Of a DNA stretch of 64,000 nucleotides, positions 16,594-25,467 are shown piece by piece (position 1 is the stretch's first letter; each line of letters begins with the position of its first letter). A program made the translations under genes and the position numbers. Source of the DNA: Paraburkholderia rhynchosiae (GTDB taxonomy: Bacteria > Pseudomonadota > Gammaproteobacteria > Burkholderiales > Burkholderiaceae); assembly GCF_002879865.1 (NCBI RefSeq), contig NZ_PNXY01000008.1, positions 230,250-294,249 on the forward strand, in the 5' to 3' direction. The notes under the pieces were generated by a model. It saw only the letters and a program-made list of their open reading frames with translations, had not been told where the DNA came from and searched no databases.

Positions 16594-16995
16594 GGCCGGT
16601 CCTGGCGGTCGCGCTAGCGGCTGCCCCTTTCTTGTGCACGCTGACCACAATCGGTCAAGCCTGTCTAGTCCGCTTTTGGCCAGGACCCGTTGCGGCCTTC
16701 CGACACACTCCCAAACCCGAAGCGTGAACGTAGGCAACTTCATTACAATACGCCTACAAACAAATGCGCAAACAGGGTGGGTCGACACCGTCACTGTCAA
16801 CAAAACAACAATAGTGCGAACGCAATGAATCAATATTGCAAAAATGGCAACAATCCCGAACGGGCTTTAAATTCAAGGCTTTGCGCGGTTGTCAGTTTTT
16901 GGCGACACTCTTTTTTTTCCAGTTCTTGCCGATTGACGCGGTGAGCTATTCTCCTTTCCGCAACAAGTAAACTAATCATCTGCGTGGAGAAATGG
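16594..16995. other. Long leader/promoter region of the porin gene
   Basis: These 402 bases hold no convincing gene. The half nearest the porin is conspicuously AT-rich for this genome (about 16735-16925, many A/T runs, a run of eight T near 16912-16919). That suggests an H-NS- or OmpR-type control region. GGAG at 16986-16989 is the porin ribosome-binding site. I could not fix a unique -35/-10 pair. Confidence 0.4.
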
Positions 16996-18162
16996 ATGAA
17001 ACGAATCGCACTGTCTACCCTCTCGCTGGCGCTCCTGAGCGCCACCGGCGCCGCACACGCTCAAAGCAGCGTGACCCTGTATGGCTTGATCGACGAATCG
17101 ATCCAGTTCGCGCACAACACCGTTGACGCGACGGGCGCCAACAAGAATCAGGTCGGTCTGGTTGCAGGCAACCTGCAAGGCAGCCGCTGGGGCTTGAAGG
17201 GCACGGAAGATCTGGGCGGCGGTCTGAAGGCGCTTTTCCAATTGGAAAACGGCTTTGATCCGAACAACGGTCGGCTCAACCAGGGTGGCCGCATGTTCGG
17301 TCGTCAGGCGTATGTCGGTTTGAGCGGCGATCAGTGGGGCACGGTCACGCTGGGTCGTCAGTACGATCCGGTGGTTGACCTGGTCCAGCCGCTGACGGCA
17401 GACAACTACTTCGGTTCGACGTTCACGACGCCGGGCGACGTGGACAACAACGACAACACGTCGCGCACGAACAACGCTGTCAAGTACACCTCGCCGGTGT
17501 GGGGCGGCTTGCAGTTCGAAGGTATGTACGCATTCGGCGGCGTCGCAGGTTCGACGGGTGCCGGCCAAACGTGGTCGGGCGCGGCAACGTATTCGACGGG
17601 TCCGTTCAGCATTGCAGCCGGCTACTTCCGCGCGGACAACCCGCACACGACGGTTCCGACCCGTACGGGCTGGACCGGCACGTCGGATGGCACCGCAGGC
17701 GACAACCAGATCAACCCGTACGTGAGCGCCAAGTCGATCGGCATCGCTTCGGTTGCCGTTCAGTACGTCGCGGGGCCGTTCACGGGCAACGTGCGTTACA
17801 GCAATGCGCAGTACAAGCCGGACGCACAGTCGGGCTTCGGTTCGACCGAGAAGTACAACGTCGTAGGCGCGTACCTGGGCTACCAGGCAACGCCGGCAAT
17901 GCTGGTTGGCGTGGGCTATATCTACACGAAGGCTAGCGGCGACGCGAGCGCAACGTATCACCAGGTCTCCCTGGGCGGCGACTATAACCTGTCGAAGCGC
18001 ACGGACATCTACCTGGTCGGCGCATATCAGCACGCAAGTGGCGATCAGCGCGCTTCGAACGGCGCACTGGTCACTGCAGGCGCGGCAGTCGGTTCGTACG
18101 GCTACAACTCGGCTTCCAGCTCGCAAGAAGTGGTCAGCCTGGGCATCCGCCACAAGTTCTAA
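16996..18162 (+). CDS. Gram-negative general porin
   Basis: A 388-residue outer-membrane porin of the betaproteobacterial OmpC-like trimer family. A signal peptide (MKRIALSTLSLALLSATGAAHA/Q) is followed directly by the hallmark SSVTLYGLIDESIQFA first strand. Further strands include GSRWGLKGTEDLGGGLKALF and RQAYVGLSGDQWGTVTLGRQYD, and the protein ends in the outer-membrane assembly signal GIRHKF with a terminal Phe. The ATG at 16996 follows GGAG; an in-frame GTG 12 bases earlier is less likely. A strong terminator follows. It allows passive diffusion of small hydrophilic solutes. Confidence 0.95.
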   Translation: MKRIALSTLSLALLSATGAAHAQSSVTLYGLIDESIQFAHNTVDATGANKNQVGLVAGNLQGSRWGLKGTEDLGGGLKALFQLENGFDPNNGRLNQGGRMFGRQAYVGLSGDQWGTVTLGRQYDPVVDLVQPLTADNYFGSTFTTPGDVDNNDNTSRTNNAVKYTSPVWGGLQFEGMYAFGGVAGSTGAGQTWSGAATYSTGPFSIAAGYFRADNPHTTVPTRTGWTGTSDGTAGDNQINPYVSAKSIGIASVAVQYVAGPFTGNVRYSNAQYKPDAQSGFGSTEKYNVVGAYLGYQATPAMLVGVGYIYTKASGDASATYHQVSLGGDYNLSKRTDIYLVGAYQHASGDQRASNGALVTAGAAVGSYGYNSASSSQEVVSLGIRHKF

Positions 18163-18199
18163 TCGAGCTTGACGGACTGCTGAAGCTTACGCAGTTCAA

Positions 18200-18237
18200 A
18201 ACCAGCCACGGGCGAAAGCCGGTGGCTGGTTTTTTTT
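18200..18237 (+). terminator. Rho-independent terminator of the porin gene
   Basis: AACCAGCCAC (18200-18209) pairs with GTGGCTGGTT (18222-18231), a ten-base perfect stem followed by eight T (18230-18237). It lies about 40 bases after the porin stop. Confidence 0.93.
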
Positions 18238-18389
18238 CGTCCTCCGGTTTTCGCGTGCAGTCAGCAACGCCGGGCAGAAACGCAAACAGAAAAGGCCGCC
18301 GACGCACCCCAAAAGTGGGCCCGTGACGACCTTTGTCAGGACTGAAATAGATTCAGCGGTCTCGGTGCACGAACCGCCGCGAACCCCTC

Positions 18390-19262
18390 CTACCGCCGCT
18401 GCGCCTTGCCCTTCTCCGCCTGCGCCAACGTCTGCACGGGCTTTGCGTCGAGTTCATGCTCGATGCCGTCCGCCCCCACCGGCGCGCGATGCAGCACCAG
18501 CGCCCGCTCGCGCTGCAACACCGGCACGTCCGGCGATTCCTGCCAGTCGGGATCGGGAATCTCGCCGAACACCTGACGCAGCCGCTCGCCCCACGTGCGA
18601 TGAATCATCTCGAAGTAAGCGTTGTCGTGGTCGATCGAAACGAAGCGCGTGACGCGCAGCGCGTCTTTTTCGTAGACCAGCAGATCGAGCGGCAGCCCGA
18701 CCGACAGGTTCGAGCGCAATGTGGAGTCCATCGAAATCAGCGCGCACTTCGCCGCCTCGTCGAGCGGCGTGGACGGCGTCAGCACGCGATCGATAATCGG
18801 CTTGCCGTACTTCGCTTCGCCGATCTGGAAATACGGGTTCACCGCCGACGCTTCAATGAAGTTGCCCGCCGCATAGATCATGAAGAGGCGCGGCCGGTTG
18901 CCGGCAATCTGCCCGCCGAGAATGAAGCTGCAATTGAAGTCGACGCCGAATTCCTGCAGCGCTTGCGCCTCCCGCTGATGCACCGAGCGCACCGCGCGGC
19001 CGATCACACGGGCTGCGTCGGCCATGGTGGGCGCGCTCCATAGCGTGGGCAGCGACGCATCGGTCGGCTCGGACAACTCGTGCAGCACCGCTTGCGTGAG
19101 CGACAGGTTGCCGGCGCCCAGCAGCACGAGCATGCGTTCGCCCGGCTGCTCGAACACCGACATCTTGCGCGCGGTGCTGATGTGGTCGACGCCCGCATTG
19201 GTTCGCGTATCCGAAAGGAACACGAGTCCTTCGTCGACGGACATCGCTACACAGTAAGTCAT
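18390..19262 (-). CDS. Anbu: proteasome-like Ntn-hydrolase peptidase
   Basis: A 290-residue protein of the Anbu (ancestral beta-subunit) proteasome-type family. The N-terminus MTYCVAMSVDEGLVFLSDTR places Thr2 as nucleophile without a propeptide, as in Anbu, and continues with the proteasome fold (DHISTARKMSVFE, MLVLLGAGNLSLTQAV). Anbu proteins assemble into open rings; their substrates are unknown. It is the last gene of a minus-strand set with transglutaminase, alpha-E and ATP-grasp genes, the known conserved neighbourhood. The 201-base gap to the transglutaminase contains TACAAT (19304-19299), so a promoter of its own is possible. Confidence 0.92.
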   Translation of the reverse strand: MTYCVAMSVDEGLVFLSDTRTNAGVDHISTARKMSVFEQPGERMLVLLGAGNLSLTQAVLHELSEPTDASLPTLWSAPTMADAARVIGRAVRSVHQREAQALQEFGVDFNCSFILGGQIAGNRPRLFMIYAAGNFIEASAVNPYFQIGEAKYGKPIIDRVLTPSTPLDEAAKCALISMDSTLRSNLSVGLPLDLLVYEKDALRVTRFVSIDHDNAYFEMIHRTWGERLRQVFGEIPDPDWQESPDVPVLQRERALVLHRAPVGADGIEHELDAKPVQTLAQAEKGKAQRR

Positions 19263-19463
19263 AGAAAAGGTACCCGCGAAAAACGACTGAACGGCGCTAT
19301 TGTAATGCGGCGCAGACGCGCCTTTATGCCGTATTACCGCCTCGCCGGGTCCGATCCGAATAGTTGTGAGCGCTGGCGCGCGTCAAGAGAGCCGTCGCGC
19401 GCCTCGCAGCGGGCGTGAGGCGCGCCGCGGCGCACGCGCTCGACAGGCGATCGCACAAACGAA

Positions 19464-20264
19464 CTACTGAGACATCTGCGCACTCACGGTGACCGACACA
19501 TCCAGTTGTTCTTCCCGTCCGCCGATCCGGCGGCCGCGCACCGGCGCGGCAGCCTCGTAGTCGCGCGCGACCGCGAGCCGGCAATAGATATCGCTGGCAA
19601 AGGCCGCGTGCGTCACGTCGACGGAAATCCAGCCTGTGCCGTCGAGCCACACGTCCACCCATGCGTGGCTCGCCGCATGTGGCACGTCGCCCGGTTCGAT
19701 ATAGCCGCTTACGTAGCGCGCCGGAATCCCACGCGCGCGGCAGCACGCAAGCATCAGGTGCGCATGATCCTGACAGACGCCGTTGCCGAGCGCAAGCGCC
19801 TGCCCGGCCGTGCTGGTCACCTCGGTGATGCCGGGGTGGTACTTCACGCGCTCCACAATCCGTTCGGACAGCGCAATCAGATTCGCCGAGCTCGCGAGGC
19901 TCGGAACAGATTCGGCGAGTTCGCGGATCGCCGCGTCGGCTTCAGTCAGACGCGTCGCGCAGGTGAAATGCTCGAGCGGAATCGCGCCGACATCGTCGGG
20001 AAGACGGCCGTCGATCAGCGCAATCGTATCGACCTCTCCCGACACCTGCAGGCGAATCTCGCTATGCGGCTTGTTGATGACGAGCGTATGCAGCGCGTTG
20101 CCGTAGGCGTCAAAGGCCGCGTCGAGCTTGCCCGGCGCGTCGATGCTCCAGCGCCGCACCATCTGCGAAGCGCCGTTGGCAGGCGTCAGGCGCAATTGCT
20201 GGATCGAATAATGGACAGTCGCTTCATAACGATAGGACGTGTCGTGGCGGATCGTCAGGTACAT
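19464..20264 (-). CDS. Transglutaminase family protein (Anbu-associated)
   Basis: A 266-residue cysteine transglutaminase/protease-fold protein. An N-terminal bacterial transglutaminase beta domain (about 1-85, MYLTIRHDTSYRYEATVHYS) precedes the catalytic core. The triad is Cys164 in NGVCQDHAHL, His200 in ASHAWVDVW and Asp216 in SVDVTHA. It starts ten bases after the alpha-E stop with a CGGAG ribosome-binding site, so the two are co-transcribed. In this neighbourhood it is predicted either to cleave or cross-link peptides made by the ATP-grasp ligase; which is not established. No signal peptide. Confidence 0.92.
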   Translation of the reverse strand: MYLTIRHDTSYRYEATVHYSIQQLRLTPANGASQMVRRWSIDAPGKLDAAFDAYGNALHTLVINKPHSEIRLQVSGEVDTIALIDGRLPDDVGAIPLEHFTCATRLTEADAAIRELAESVPSLASSANLIALSERIVERVKYHPGITEVTSTAGQALALGNGVCQDHAHLMLACCRARGIPARYVSGYIEPGDVPHAASHAWVDVWLDGTGWISVDVTHAAFASDIYCRLAVARDYEAAAPVRGRRIGGREEQLDVSVTVSAQMSQ

Positions 20265-20274
20265 AAGAACTCCG

Positions 20275-21225
20275 TCAGGCGACTGGCAACATGAGATAGG
20301 TACGCGCGACGAGATTGCCCAGCTCGAACACGCGAGCGAGGAACTGCGTCAGGTAGGCGTGCAGGCCGGCTTCGAAAATCTGCCGGATGTCGGAGTACAG
20401 GAGTTCGGCGCGCAGCTTGCCAGCGAAACGTTCGCACTGGTTCGAGCCCGACGTGCGCAGCATCGCCAGATTCGCGCAGACGCCTTCGAGCGACGCCAGC
20501 AGCGAACGCGGCATCTGCTGGTTCAGAATCATCAGTTCGACGACGCGCGCCGGCGTGACGACATCGCGATAAACCTTGCGATAGATTTCCAGCGCCGACA
20601 CCGAACTCAGTATCGAAGTCCAGTAATAGAAGTCTTCGAGCTGACGCGCGGCGTCGCGTGAATTGGGCTCCACGTCGGCAAAGCGCACGTCGAGAATCCG
20701 CGCGGTGTTGTCGGCGCGTTCGAGGAAAGTGCCCAGTTGTGTGAAGAAAAACGCGTCGTCCTGCAACGCGGTGCCGATCGTCACGCCGCGCGAAAGGTGC
20801 GAGCGGAACTTCACCCACTCGAACAACGCGCCCGGATTCGCCGCGGCCTGGCCAGACGAAATGCGCTCGTTGAATTCGAGCCATGTATCGTTGATCGTCT
20901 CCCACCATTCGGTCGTCAACGTACCGCGCACTGCACGTGCGTTTTCGCGCGCCGCATGCAGACACGAGTGGATGCTCGACGGATTGTTCGCGTCCGCCAC
21001 CATGAAGTCGAGCACGTGTTCGCGCGTCGGTTCGTCGTAGCGTTGCGCAAACGCCGTTTCGAGTTCGGAGATGCGCAGTACCGAACGTTGCGCGCGCGCC
21101 TCCTGCTCGGGCGTCTGCGGCAACAGCAGCGCCTTGAGATTGATGTCGAGCATGCGGGCGGTGTTCTCCGCGCGCTCCATGTAGCGGGCCATCCAGAAAA
21201 GGTGATCGGCGGTGCGGCTTAGCAT
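20275..21225 (-). CDS. Alpha-E domain protein
   Basis: A 316-residue all-helical alpha-E (DUF403) protein. It begins MLSRTADHLFWMARYMERAE, the family's very characteristic opening, and continues with RAENTARMLDINL and SRGVTIGTALQDDAFFFTQL. Biochemical function is unknown; alpha-E domains always travel with circularly permuted ATP-grasp enzymes and may help hold substrate or tRNA-like or peptide intermediates. I chose the ATG at 21225 because the preceding frame (to 21351) is non-coding-like. It lies between the ATP-grasp gene (142 bases upstream) and the transglutaminase gene (10 bases downstream). Confidence 0.92.
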   Translation of the reverse strand: MLSRTADHLFWMARYMERAENTARMLDINLKALLLPQTPEQEARAQRSVLRISELETAFAQRYDEPTREHVLDFMVADANNPSSIHSCLHAARENARAVRGTLTTEWWETINDTWLEFNERISSGQAAANPGALFEWVKFRSHLSRGVTIGTALQDDAFFFTQLGTFLERADNTARILDVRFADVEPNSRDAARQLEDFYYWTSILSSVSALEIYRKVYRDVVTPARVVELMILNQQMPRSLLASLEGVCANLAMLRTSGSNQCERFAGKLRAELLYSDIRQIFEAGLHAYLTQFLARVFELGNLVARTYLMLPVA

Positions 21226-21367
21226 GACGGCATTCCGTATCTGATGACGCGAAGCTCTATGAGGTAAAAGCTCGCGCTGGTTATCCGTATGCGCCGGCGG
21301 CGTCCTGCTGGATGCCCCGGCGCGCTGGGTTGCGGACGCGGTGGTTGGCAACCGCGCGGCAACCGCG

Positions 21368-22777
21368 TCAGTCGACCATCCACGTGTCTTTGGTCCCGCC
21401 TCCCTGCGACGAATTGACGACGAGCGAACCTTCCTGCAACGCGACGCGAGTGAGTCCGCCGGCGACCATCGTGACGGTTTTGCCCGACAGCACGAATGGA
21501 CGCAGATCGATATGGCGCGGCGCGATGCCGGCTTCGACGAAAGTCGGGCACGCAGAAAGCGCCAACGTCGGCTGCGCGATATAACCCGCCGGTCGCGCGA
21601 TCAGACGCTCGCGGAATGCTTCGATTTCGGCCTTCGTCGAAGCGGGTCCGACGAGCATGCCGTAGCCGCCCGCGCCATGCACTTCCTTCACGACCAGTTC
21701 CGGCAGATGCGCGAGCGTGTACGCGAGATCATCGGGCTTGCGGCACTGGAACGTCGGGACGTTGTTGAGGATCGGCTTTTCGCCGAGATAGAACTCGATC
21801 ATCTCCGGCACGTACGGGTAGATCGATTTGTCGTCGGCGATGCCGGTGCCCATTGCGTTCGCGAGCGCGACGCGCCCCGCACGATACGCGGTCAGCAAAC
21901 CCGGCACGCCCAGCGCCGAATCGTTACGGAATGCGAGCGGATCGAGGAAGTCGTCGTCGACACGGCGATAGATCACGTCGACACGTTTCGGTCCTTGCGT
22001 CGTGCGCATGAACACATAGTTGTCGTCGACGAAAAGGTCTTTGCCTTCCACCAGTTCCACGCCCATCTGCTGCGCGAGGAACGTGTGCTCGAAATACGCG
22101 GAGTTGTACATGCCCGGCGTGAGCACGACCACGACTGGGTCGTCGACGCCTTCGGGCGCCACCGAGCGCAGCGTATCGAGCAACAGATCGGGATAATGCG
22201 CGACCGGCGCAATGCGGTTCTGTACGAATAGCTCGGGGAAAAGCCGCATCATCATCTTGCGGTTTTCGAGCATATAGGACACGCCCGACGGCACTCGCAG
22301 ATTGTCTTCGAGCACGTAGAACTCGCCGTCGTCGCCCGCGCGCACCACGTCGACACCGGCAATATGCGCGTAAACACCGAGCGGCACATTCACGCCCTGC
22401 ATTTCAGGCCGGTATTGCGCGTTGGTGTACACCTGCTCGGCCGGCACGATACCGGCGCGCACGATCTTGCGATCGTGATAGACGTCATGGATAAACAGAT
22501 TGAGCGCCTGGACCCGCTGGCGTAGGCCGGCTTCCAATGTCGTCCACTCGCCGCGCGGAATGATGCGTGGAATCAGATCGAAGGGAATCAGCCGTTCGGT
22601 GCCGGACAGATCGCCGTTCACCGCGAACGTAATGCCGACCCGGCGAAACAGCAGGTCGGCTTCCGCACGCTTGCGTGCGATTGCTTCATTACCCTGCTTC
22701 GAGAGCCACCGCTCGAAGCGTGCGTAGTGTGGCCGCACGGCATCGTCATGATGACGCATCTCGTCATAGCATCGCAT
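21368..22777 (-). CDS. Circularly permuted type 2 ATP-grasp protein
   Basis: A 469-residue ATP-dependent amide ligase of the circularly permuted ATP-grasp class (DUF404/407). Segments typical of the family are LIPFDLIPRIIPRGEWTTLE near residue 85, VLEDNLRVPSGVSYMLENR, VDVIYRRVDDDFLDPLAFR and VKEVHGAGGYGMLVGP near the nucleotide site. The ATG at 22777 gives MRCYDEMRHHDDAVRPHY, the usual start; an ATG at 22843 would add 22 residues. It is the first gene of the minus-strand set leading to alpha-E, transglutaminase and Anbu. It is predicted to build a small peptide or peptide tag of unknown structure. Confidence 0.92.
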   Translation of the reverse strand: MRCYDEMRHHDDAVRPHYARFERWLSKQGNEAIARKRAEADLLFRRVGITFAVNGDLSGTERLIPFDLIPRIIPRGEWTTLEAGLRQRVQALNLFIHDVYHDRKIVRAGIVPAEQVYTNAQYRPEMQGVNVPLGVYAHIAGVDVVRAGDDGEFYVLEDNLRVPSGVSYMLENRKMMMRLFPELFVQNRIAPVAHYPDLLLDTLRSVAPEGVDDPVVVVLTPGMYNSAYFEHTFLAQQMGVELVEGKDLFVDDNYVFMRTTQGPKRVDVIYRRVDDDFLDPLAFRNDSALGVPGLLTAYRAGRVALANAMGTGIADDKSIYPYVPEMIEFYLGEKPILNNVPTFQCRKPDDLAYTLAHLPELVVKEVHGAGGYGMLVGPASTKAEIEAFRERLIARPAGYIAQPTLALSACPTFVEAGIAPRHIDLRPFVLSGKTVTMVAGGLTRVALQEGSLVVNSSQGGGTKDTWMVD

Positions 22778-23035
22778 GTCACGCCCCGCTCTTGTTGTCG
22801 GATAGAAGGCGAATGCGCTGCGCATTCGGTGTTCGACATTCATTCAAGCAAGCGCTATGCCATTTAGCTTTTGGCGTGCGGGATACGGAGACATGCACAC
22901 GAACAGCGCATCGCGGCGAGCAGCGCCTGGCTGCCATCGTACTGCGGCGGCACACGATGCGCCAGTACAGTGCACGCGGCACCGCCCATGCACCGCGCCG
23001 CGCTTTACGGCAGATGACACGCGGGAGCAGCGCAT

Positions 23036-23068
23036 AAAAAATCCCCATGGATCTGCATCCATGGGGAT
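23036..23068 (-). terminator. Rho-independent terminator of the HU-like gene
   Basis: ATCCCCATGGAT (23041-23052) and ATCCATGGGGAT (23057-23068) form a perfect 12-base stem with a four-base loop. On the minus strand it is followed by a T-tract (23040-23036). It lies about 93 bases after the HU gene stop. Confidence 0.85.
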
Positions 23069-23097
23069 TCATACGACTTGCACTGCCGATCGATTCA

Positions 23098-23150
23098 ACG
23101 TCAACTAACGTGAGCTACGTTGAGCCACGTTGAATTACGTTGAACGACGC
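23098..23150. repeat. Phased ACGTTGA repeats, about 10-base period
   Basis: ACGT-containing units begin near 23098, 23108, 23117, 23127, 23137 and 23147, most reading ACGTTGA followed by three variable bases. The array lies between the HU gene stop (23161) and its terminator. It is too short and too regular in spacing to look coding. Role unknown. Confidence 0.6.
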
Positions 23151-23160
23151 ACGAACGCGA

Positions 23161-23613
23161 TCAGCCTGCTGCAGCGTCCTTCAGCTTCTTCAGCGGGCGT
23201 GCCTTGATGCGCACGCTAGCCGGCTTGGCCGGGAACCAACGCTCTTCGCCCGTGAACGGGTCTTTGCCGAAGCGCTTCTTCTTCGCCGGAACAGCTTGCA
23301 CGACGATCTTCAGAAGACCCGACAGCGTGAATTCGCCGGCGCCCTTCTTGTGAACAGCGCCGAGGATCGTGTCTTCGAGCGCGGCCAGGACGGCCTTGGC
23401 GGCCTTCGGTTCCACTGCGGCGCGTTCAGCCACGTGTGCAGCCAGCGAGGCCTTCGTGAAGGTGTCCTTGATCGGCGACGTTGCGCTGGAAGCCTTCACG
23501 GCGACCTTCTTAGCTGCGGGAGCTTTCTTCGCAGGGACTTTCTTTGCAGCAACCTTCTTGGTCGGTACCGGGGCAGCAGCCTTCTTGGCCACCTTTTTTG
23601 CGGAAGTCGGCAT
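23161..23613 (-). CDS. HU/IHF-family histone-like protein with an N-terminal Lys/Ala tail
   Basis: A 150-residue DNA-binding nucleoid protein. Residues 1-45 are a basic tail of Ala, Lys, Pro and Val (AKKVAKKAAAPVPTKKVAAK). The HU fold follows at about 50-145: FTKASLAAHVAERAAVEPKA, the FTLSGLLKIVVQ strand, and RFGKDPFTGEERWFPAKPAS, the DNA-contacting arm. I chose the ATG at 23613 because GGAG precedes it; the upstream extension to 23676 is non-coding-like. The tail is typical of Burkholderia-group HU variants and absent from ordinary 90-residue HU. It has its own terminator. Confidence 0.92.
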   Translation of the reverse strand: MPTSAKKVAKKAAAPVPTKKVAAKKVPAKKAPAAKKVAVKASSATSPIKDTFTKASLAAHVAERAAVEPKAAKAVLAALEDTILGAVHKKGAGEFTLSGLLKIVVQAVPAKKKRFGKDPFTGEERWFPAKPASVRIKARPLKKLKDAAAG

Positions 23614-23911
23614 GTTTCTCCTACCTGTTGTGGTCAGTGAATTGCACGAAGCGCATACGGTATGTGCACGCTTCAACGCCGGATTCTACAAGCGCTAATG
23701 CGATTTGCGCGACTCTTTTATGTATAACAGCGCAGGTTTGTTGCGCGGCGCAGACTGCACAACACATTTTGATGCTTGTTTCAGGGGGTAAACTGCTTCG
23801 GCGCCGCTGCCAACACGGACAGGTAACGTGCGTTACAAGCGGTTTCAATGCATGAATAACGGCACATTCTGCGCGGCGCCCATCACCGCTGCCTCCATTG
23901 CCGGGCCGTTT
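23614..23911. other. Promoter region of the HU gene
   Basis: These 298 bases between the MocR gene stop and the HU start hold no gene I can support. The part nearest HU (23690-23770) is relatively AT-rich and is the likely promoter. No T-tract hairpin was found for the MocR gene. Confidence 0.35.
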
Positions 23912-25408
23912 TCATCGCCCTGTACTGGACGGTTGACGAGCGAGGCGCGGCAGTATGCCGGCGAGTTTCGTGAGCGCCGTGTCGATATGTTCCTCGGCAA
24001 TATTGCCGTAGCCGAAAATCAGACCGGCTTGCGGCTTCGCGCGCTGATGAAATGGCGCTAGCCCATAAAGACCGATCGACGCTTCACGCGCGGCCATCAC
24101 CACCGCCTGCTCGGTAAGCGGCGCTCGCAGACGCGCCGCCACATGAATGCCGGCCGTCGGCACGATCGGCTCGAACCATGGCGAGAGGCCGCCTTGCAGA
24201 TGTTCCAGCAGTTTGCCGCGGCGCGCCGCGTACGTTTTGTGCATGCGCCGTAAGTGCTTGGCGAAATCGCCGTTGAGCATGAACGACGCGAGCGCGGTTT
24301 GCGTCAGCGTGCAGCCGTGCCAGTCCGCGATCTGCCGTGCCTTGAAAAGCGGCCCGAAAAGCGACGCGGGCGGCACCACATAGCCGACCCGCAACTCCGG
24401 AAAGATGGTCTTCGAAAATGTGCCCACGTATGCGACCAGTCCTGCGCGATCGAGGCTTTTCAGCGGCTCCATGGGCCGGCCTTCGAAACGGTACTCACAG
24501 TCGTAATCGTCTTCGATGATTACGGCGCCGCGTTTCTGCGCCCATTCGAGCAGTTCGACACGACGCTCGAGACTCATCGGCATACCGAGCGGAAACTGAT
24601 GCGAGGGCGTCACGTAGACGAGCCGCGCATGATCCGGCAGCTTGCTCACGATCAGACCTTCGCTATCCACCGGCACGTGCGCCACGCGTGCCCCGGTCGC
24701 CATGAAGCACGCATGCGCCGGCGGATAGCCAGGGTCTTCGATAGCGGCGATTTCGCCGGGGCCGAGCGTAATGCGCGCGAGCAGGTCGAGCGCGTGCTGC
24801 GCGCCTTGCGTGACGATCACGTCTTCCCAATTGCTCGACACCGCCCGATTGAACGCCAGGTAGCGTGAAATCGCGAGCCGCAATTCCTGTTCGCCGGCCG
24901 CGTCGCGATAGGTTCCAGAGCCGCGCGCCTGCGCACGCAGCGCGTGATTCACGCAGCGACGCCATACGTCGAATGGGAACAGCGTCTTGTCGGTCGCGCC
25001 GCCGACAAAATCGTACGGCGAGGCCACTGAAGGCCGCGGCAACGGCAAGCTGTCGGGCATCTGTTCCCACAGCGGTTGTGCGCGCGCGGCGTCCTTCTTT
25101 GCCTTCGCACGTTCGCGCGACGACTCGGCGGCGCGCGCATGCGGCGAGCGCTCGACCGGCAAACGCTCGAGACCATCGGCGACGAAAGTGCCAGAGCCGG
25201 CCCGCGCGGTGAGATAACCCTCGGAGAGAAGCCGCTCGAACACGTCGAGCGTGGTCTTGCGCGACACGCCTAACTGCGTGGCGAGATCGCGCGTGGACGG
25301 CAGACGCGTGCCGCCCGCGAGACGTCCTTCGAGTATGCCGGCTCGCAACTGCCGATAAATCTGTCCGGACAGATCGTGATGACCTTCGACGGCGATGTGG
25401 ATTTCCAT
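23912..25408 (-). CDS. MocR-type regulator (GntR helix-turn-helix fused to aminotransferase)
   Basis: A 498-residue PLP-dependent transcription factor. An N-terminal GntR winged helix (about 12-80: LSGQIYRQLRAGILEGRLAG, STRDLATQLGVSRKTTLDVF) is joined to a class I aminotransferase-like domain. That domain has the PLP-binding Asp in IIEDDYDCEYR and the Schiff-base Lys in YVGTFSKTIFPELRVGYV. MocR proteins sense amino acids or vitamin B6-related ligands and usually act on a neighbouring gene. The 60-base gap to the upstream iclR gene on the same strand and the nearby transporter operon suggest a metabolic link, but the target is unknown. Confidence 0.92.
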   Translation of the reverse strand: MEIHIAVEGHHDLSGQIYRQLRAGILEGRLAGGTRLPSTRDLATQLGVSRKTTLDVFERLLSEGYLTARAGSGTFVADGLERLPVERSPHARAAESSRERAKAKKDAARAQPLWEQMPDSLPLPRPSVASPYDFVGGATDKTLFPFDVWRRCVNHALRAQARGSGTYRDAAGEQELRLAISRYLAFNRAVSSNWEDVIVTQGAQHALDLLARITLGPGEIAAIEDPGYPPAHACFMATGARVAHVPVDSEGLIVSKLPDHARLVYVTPSHQFPLGMPMSLERRVELLEWAQKRGAVIIEDDYDCEYRFEGRPMEPLKSLDRAGLVAYVGTFSKTIFPELRVGYVVPPASLFGPLFKARQIADWHGCTLTQTALASFMLNGDFAKHLRRMHKTYAARRGKLLEHLQGGLSPWFEPIVPTAGIHVAARLRAPLTEQAVVMAAREASIGLYGLAPFHQRAKPQAGLIFGYGNIAEEHIDTALTKLAGILPRLARQPSSTGR

Positions 25409-25467
25409 TGTGACTGGCTAACCTGAGATGTCCGCGAAATCGTGAACGCGCCGGTGAAGGTGTTGGC

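Larger units (their letters stand above)
22778..23160. other. Intergenic region between the HU gene and the ATP-grasp operon
   Basis: No gene is visible in these 383 bases. The right part contains the HU terminator hairpin (23036-23068) and a short phased repeat (23098-23150). The left part (22778-22990) must contain the promoter of the ATP-grasp operon, but I found no clear consensus pair. Confidence 0.5.
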
